From NCBI GenBank assembly GCA_029449235.1, contig JANATG010000003.1, positions 1,798,001 through 1,862,000 of the forward strand: a stretch of 64,000 bases of DNA, written 5' to 3'. Positions 59,882 through 64,000 of the stretch are shown one piece after another (the first letter of the stretch is position 1; each line of letters starts with the position of its first letter). Both the position numbers and the translations under genes were made by a program. Below the pieces are notes generated by a model. It was given only the letters and a program-made list of their open reading frames with translations. It made no database searches and was not told the DNA's origin. The DNA comes from Linnemannia schmuckeri. Its lineage: Eukaryota > Mortierellomycota > Mortierellomycetes > Mortierellales > Mortierellaceae.

Positions 59882-62104
59882 ATGTCATCCATCAATGTAC
59901 CTCACATATCAACCACATCTTCAGCTTCACGGCAGATAGGGGTAAAGCTACCTGAAGCACCAATAAGGCCGGTGCGAGAAGAGGTAGTGGGTGAACTGGC
60001 AGAGGGAGTGGGTGAACTGGCAGAGGGGGTGGGTGAACAAACAGGGCCAACAGGGGAGCAGACAGGGCTACCCCCAGCAAACCCGCCTTCCTTTTGGGCA
60101 AGGGCAAACCTCCCCTCAACAATAACACCTAACGAGTTCTTGACGAGTGATGCTGAGCAAGACTTGGATCAAGAACCAACCGCACCACAATCGACAGCGC
60201 TGCAACTCTATCTATCGCTGGATCTGCCTTCACCCGTTCCAGCCCTGGTTATTGCGCCAACAGAACGCGTCCCAGTCTGCACATTAACAGAACCCGCACC
60301 AGCTTGTACACCAACAGAACCCGCGCCATTATCGCGCGAATTCACGATACCTCCCCCTACACCTCCTCGTCCCCGTCATCGGGAAAGAGAAAGGTCATCT
60401 CTCTCGCCTAATATCAACCTGCCCAAGCCTCGGCCTCCTCCTACGCCTGCGTATGTCAGGGCACCCGGATATATCGAGCCCTACAAGGTAACATTTGGAC
60501 TTGAGTGCATGTATATTTACCGTCCGTTATTTTTTTTGGCCATGATCCATGGAGGACGAGAGACTGACGCGACTGTTTCTTTTTCATTTATCTCATACGA
60601 CTAGCGGTACCGCGACTGGTCGACTGGAAGCACTTTTGAATACCTCGGGACGATTGCAGCCGTAAGTTGCAAAACAAAAAAAAGTGTAACATAACAATCA
60701 GCACCAACACCCCTGCTGTGTGAGCAATAGATTGACACGCATATTGTTTTCTTTTTGGTTCGAGTAGGGCGGATTTGGTTGCGCGTTGAGAGTCATGGCA
60801 AGGAACCGGTTCCTTGCCCTGAAAGTGTGTGCTGACAACGAGGAAAAGAAACCCAGTGTAAGGTGTCCAACTGTCGACTGTGTTTTATCTTTAGTTTTGT
60901 GAGAATTGAAATGAAGGACAAGGCTAGTAAATTAATTGCTATACGTTTTTGTTGGTTGACATAGTATGATCGCGAGGTTGCAATGCTATCGAGGTTGAAA
61001 AAGGACAGACACCCCAACATTATCGCGTTTGGATCTGCATTCAAGGACAGGGACCAGCTATGCGTATCACTGGAATTAGCCAACATGGTACTGAATATGA
61101 AGTCTATCCTGTTGTACATCCGCACACTTCCAATGTGCAAGCCATCCTCAATACTGATACCACTTTTTATTGACATATCCATTGTAAATGATAGAGCCTG
61201 GAAGTCGCGCTGAGGGCAACGAATAAATTGGATGTGGAATCGGCAAAGCACATTGCAACTGGAATTGCGCGAGGAATCAGCCACCTCCACAGACACCAAA
61301 TTCTGCACAGGGATATCAAGCCTGAAAATGTTTTGCTGACAGGGGCCTTGTCGAAACATGCTATCATCTCGGACTTTGGACTCTCGATCTCTCTCAAAGA
61401 CAAACCCATGGGCACAAGGTATGAATGAAATATTATCGATTCGTAGAAAAATGGAATTTTTTATTGTGCAAAAGCTCACGCTCGATCCTTTTTTTATCCT
61501 CCTTTAGGGGAGAATGCGGGACGACACAATATCGAGCACCTGAGATGAAGGGCAAGAACTATTACAGTTACCCAGTTGACGTTTACGCCTATGGGGTGAC
61601 AGTTTATCGGATAGTTGGAGGACAATTTCCGGAGCAAGGTGGTCTCACTCAGCTGTACGTGCCGCCTTGTTTATATCTTTGTAGTCGGTATACTGCATCT
61701 TTTTTGAATTAATCAAGTACTAACCGGCTTTATTTTTTTTTATTATACATAGGACGAACTTGGAAGCAAAAGGGCTTGTTGACCAACTGATGCATCGGGT
61801 TGTCGGGTTGCGTCTGGAGATTGACAAGGCGCTGAAACATTCCTTTTTTCAGGTGTTGGAATCGGATCAAAAGAGTGCCTTCAGCAGTAGCAGCAAACGA
61901 CCTCTCGACGATGCGATGGATTACGGCCATGGCACTAAGCGAGCTCGTCACGACAATGACAATGACAAGGGCGATGGACTCGAGGAAGTATACAACTCTG
62001 TGCATATTTCATTCTCTGAGCGTCCAGCCGACCAGGTTCATTCACTGGAGGATGTCAAACAAGCTCGCGTCGTAAAGGATGATTACGCCTTTTCGATTAT
62101 CTAG
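59882..62104 (+). CDS. Serine/threonine protein kinase with proline-rich N-terminus
   Basis: Seven exons: 59882-60487, 60605-60661, 60768-60857, 60965-61087, 61195-61418, 61508-61654 and 61753-62104; 532 residues. Residues 1-202 are Pro/Glu/Thr-rich with internal repeats (GELAEGVGELAEGVGE, TEPAPACTPTEPAP). The kinase core has a glycine loop GTIAAGGFG, Lys240 (LALKV), catalytic HRDIKPEN (330-337), DFG (352-354) and YRAPE. DVYAYG begins the C-lobe, which ends at ALKHSFF. The catalytic residues are intact, so it should be active. The C-lobe is short: only about 13 residues separate FPEQGG from GLVDQL, where most kinases have 25-40. The last 75 residues carry a basic KRARH patch that may be a nuclear signal. 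The subfamily is not clear. Confidence 0.85.
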
Positions 62105-62346
62105 GTAGCATTGTATCTTTTTTTGTATCATTAATTGACCCTTTAGGACCACCGCAAAGCGCATTTTTTTTTTGTTGTTGTTTCACTCCAAACTTCCAAC
62201 CGTGCCATCGTCCGTCGCTCTTTTATCTTTAATCCTGCCTCTTCTCCTCGCATTCTCCCTCTTTTTTCGCGGCTGCAATTTTGTTCTTGGTGGACAAATC
62301 CATCCGACGCCACTAAATTTCAGAGGGGGAGGGGAAGGAGTTCGTA

Positions 62347-62890
62347 CGCAATGTTATTTCTCTGGTAAAAAGCCCAAGGGAGGCATTTGATAGTTAAAGG
62401 GGCTACATATCAAACTCTTCCAAGAGCCATCTACCAGTCGCAGTCCGGTCCACAACCTGGCTCTGCGCAACAATTGTCGCTGCTCTTCACAGGAAAAACG
62501 GAAGAAAAAATAAAACTAGATACGAATCAAGGGGATTCTTCCTATCCTCTCTATCAATGATAACTTCCTCCTTCCCAACAGACTCTCCGTCAGCCGCTCA
62601 TCAGCTGCCCCTGGTTCCTTGGTCGCTCCAGGGCAGGTCCGGTCCTCATGTGTGGCTAGCGAAGCGCCACACGGGCAGAAATCATCATGCGTGATGTATC
62701 CGTATCCTCAACTTCAGTCACCTCGGGGGCCTATGTATTTGGATGTTTTGTCCTTGGCAGAGATGCCTTGCGTCTGCTCTCATGCGATCGTCATGGAGCA
62801 TCGAGTTTTCCGGATTAGTTCTGAGGCCTGCGTCTCCATGTAGCCAATAAACTTGTGAAAGACCGTCTTGGCAATGGACTGTGGGATCCT
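62347..62890 (-). pseudogene. Broken inverted copy of the 27558-28133 gene
   Basis: The coding-like part (62890-62516) follows the intact copy: VFHKFIGYMETQASELI, then SMTIA, TOP-frame remnants and CPCGASLATHE, with the stop TAG at the same place. It carries TGA at 62782-62780 (Trp of AWEQ) and TGA at 62716-62714 (Trp of DWS) and at 62710-62708 (a Gln codon in copy 1). The 3' flank (62515-62347) is as similar as the coding part, so the copy arose by DNA duplication and has decayed without visible constraint. The 5' third of the gene is absent, and similarity ends about 20 bases from a poly-A tract. Confidence 0.85.
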
Positions 62891-62911
62891 AAAAGTATTT
62901 GTGTATGGGTT

Positions 62912-62936
62912 AAAAAAAAAAAAAAAAAAAAAAAAA
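62912..62936 (+). repeat. 25-base poly-A tract
   Basis: 25 A, then GAAAAAAACGCCACCAAT. It lies between the pseudogene copy and tRNA-Ser. Confidence 0.95.
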
Positions 62937-63037
62937 GAAAAAAACGCCACCAATTTTAGCGTCACGTGCATAAGGTCTCACTTTGGAAATTTATATACAT
63001 ATATGATCAAGACGAATAGGTTCTCATCAGAATAAGT

Positions 63038-63118
63038 GTCAATATGGCCGAGCGGTTAAGGCGTGTGACTAGAAATCACATGGGTTCTCCCGCGCAGGTT
63101 CAAATCCTGCTGTTGACG
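63038..63118 (+). tRNA. tRNA-Ser (anticodon AGA)
   Basis: Starts GTCAATATGGCCGAGCGG. The acceptor stem GTCAATA pairs with TGTTGAC. The anticodon stem TGTGA/TCACA carries the loop CTAGAAA, giving anticodon AGA. The variable arm is long (around GGGTTCTCCC), as in class II Ser tRNAs. The T arm is GCAGG-TTCAAAT-CCTGC. Discriminator base G fits Ser. No intron. Confidence 0.95.
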
Positions 63119-64000
63119 CTATCCTTTTTGCACGATGAAAAGTGCCTCTTTTTTTTGTTGGGGTAGGCAAGGGTGAGAGTTTGCTTGACCATTTTTTTTT
63201 GCTAATGGTGATCGTGATCTTTCTTGGTTGACACCATCCAATCCCTATGGTTAATATTTTTTATCTTGTTCTGGTCGCGTTATTGCTTTGGATGCGCTTA
63301 GTATTCAGCACCTTGAATACTAGGATTGAATCGGCCGCAAAGTAAAAGTTTTATGAACAACAGGTATTACAACTGAAGCTGACAGTGTCGACTAACTTCC
63401 AGTCCAGATTGTCACTGCATATCATTATTTTTTTACCCATCAAGCCCGGTCATTTAACTGCGCCCATACATACACTCACGTCTACTCGCATTTATACTGT
63501 TCAACGCGCGGCTAGGCACTGAGTTCGTATCCATATCAAACGCCTATGTTCACTAATGGTTGGAGATGCGTCTTTTTTTTTTTTTTTTTTTTTTTTTGTA
63601 ACCACTGCAACGATTCATGGATGCGATTGTTGATACTGTTGAGTTGTGAGAAAACGATCGCAGCTTGTATTTTGTTCTTGTCTTGCACTTTAAGTCTGTT
63701 AGTAATGACTGCAATCCATGATGCGTGCATGGTTTTGATCAATAATGGTCTTGTTCAATACAGCACAGGTCATAATTTACAAAGATTGATCAATGATAGA
63801 CTTTTTTTTTTGTCTTGCCGGTTCAAGCACCATTTTATTGCTCGAATTGTCATCACTCTCGTCTGACACACTTGCATGCAAACCACAGACAGTGACAATT
63901 ACTGTCCCTGAAGAAGAAACTAGTGATTAAGGTTCAATACTGAAGCTCGCTTTTTTTCTACCCTCTCTTATCTTTCTCTCTAGTCAAGCATGATGGCACT
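63119..64000. other. Terminal intergenic stretch
   Basis: No gene is seen to the window end. It contains 25 T at 63573-63597, preceded by GATGCGTC. Confidence 0.55.

Overview
The window is nuclear DNA of a filamentous fungus, most likely an early-diverging lineage such as Mortierellomycotina. That placement is an inference from three things: protein genes with many short GT-AG introns whose acceptors mostly end in TAG, an expansion of Sel1-repeat proteins of the kind I associate with Mortierella-like genomes, and intron-less tRNA-Leu and tRNA-Ser genes. No bacterial operon, CRISPR array or recognisable transposase or reverse transcriptase is present.

Layout. (1) 1-8965 is housekeeping: the 3' part of a UBR1-type N-recognin E3 ubiquitin ligase (+) and a complete seven-exon gamma-tubulin gene (-). 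(2) 9887-26090 is a head-to-tail array of Sel1-repeat genes on the + strand: five intact members and one relic, interrupted only by a secreted alpha/beta-hydrolase gene at 13262-14059. All intact members share an N-terminal module that I cannot assign to a named domain, split by a phase-2 intron at the same codon position. They fall into a two-exon type (A) and a three-exon type (B). (3) 27283-28310 holds tRNA-Leu(CAA), a 42-A tract and an unrecognised 191-residue gene whose diverged, broken copy lies inverted at 62347-62890, again beside an A tract and a tRNA (tRNA-Ser AGA). (4) 28311-45991 is very gene-poor; its only convincing gene encodes an 11-finger C2H2 protein (33687-36732, -). (5) 45992-53245 carries three minus-strand genes: a coiled-coil protein, cytosolic glutaminyl-tRNA synthetase (six exons) and a divergent septin-type GTPase. 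(6) 54430-55996 is a Sel1 pseudogene far from the array. (7) 57190-58900 is a threefold tandem repeat of about 528 bp carrying remains of a small gene. (8) 59882-62104 is a seven-exon Ser/Thr protein kinase gene with a proline-rich N-terminus.

Exon boundaries were built by hand from splice sites, and every spliced model given has a length divisible by three. The housekeeping genes are confident. The parts that look least described are the Sel1 array with its shared N-terminal module, the 528-bp triplicate, and the gene/pseudogene pair beside tRNA genes. All three relic loci carry stop codons at former tryptophan codons unusually often.
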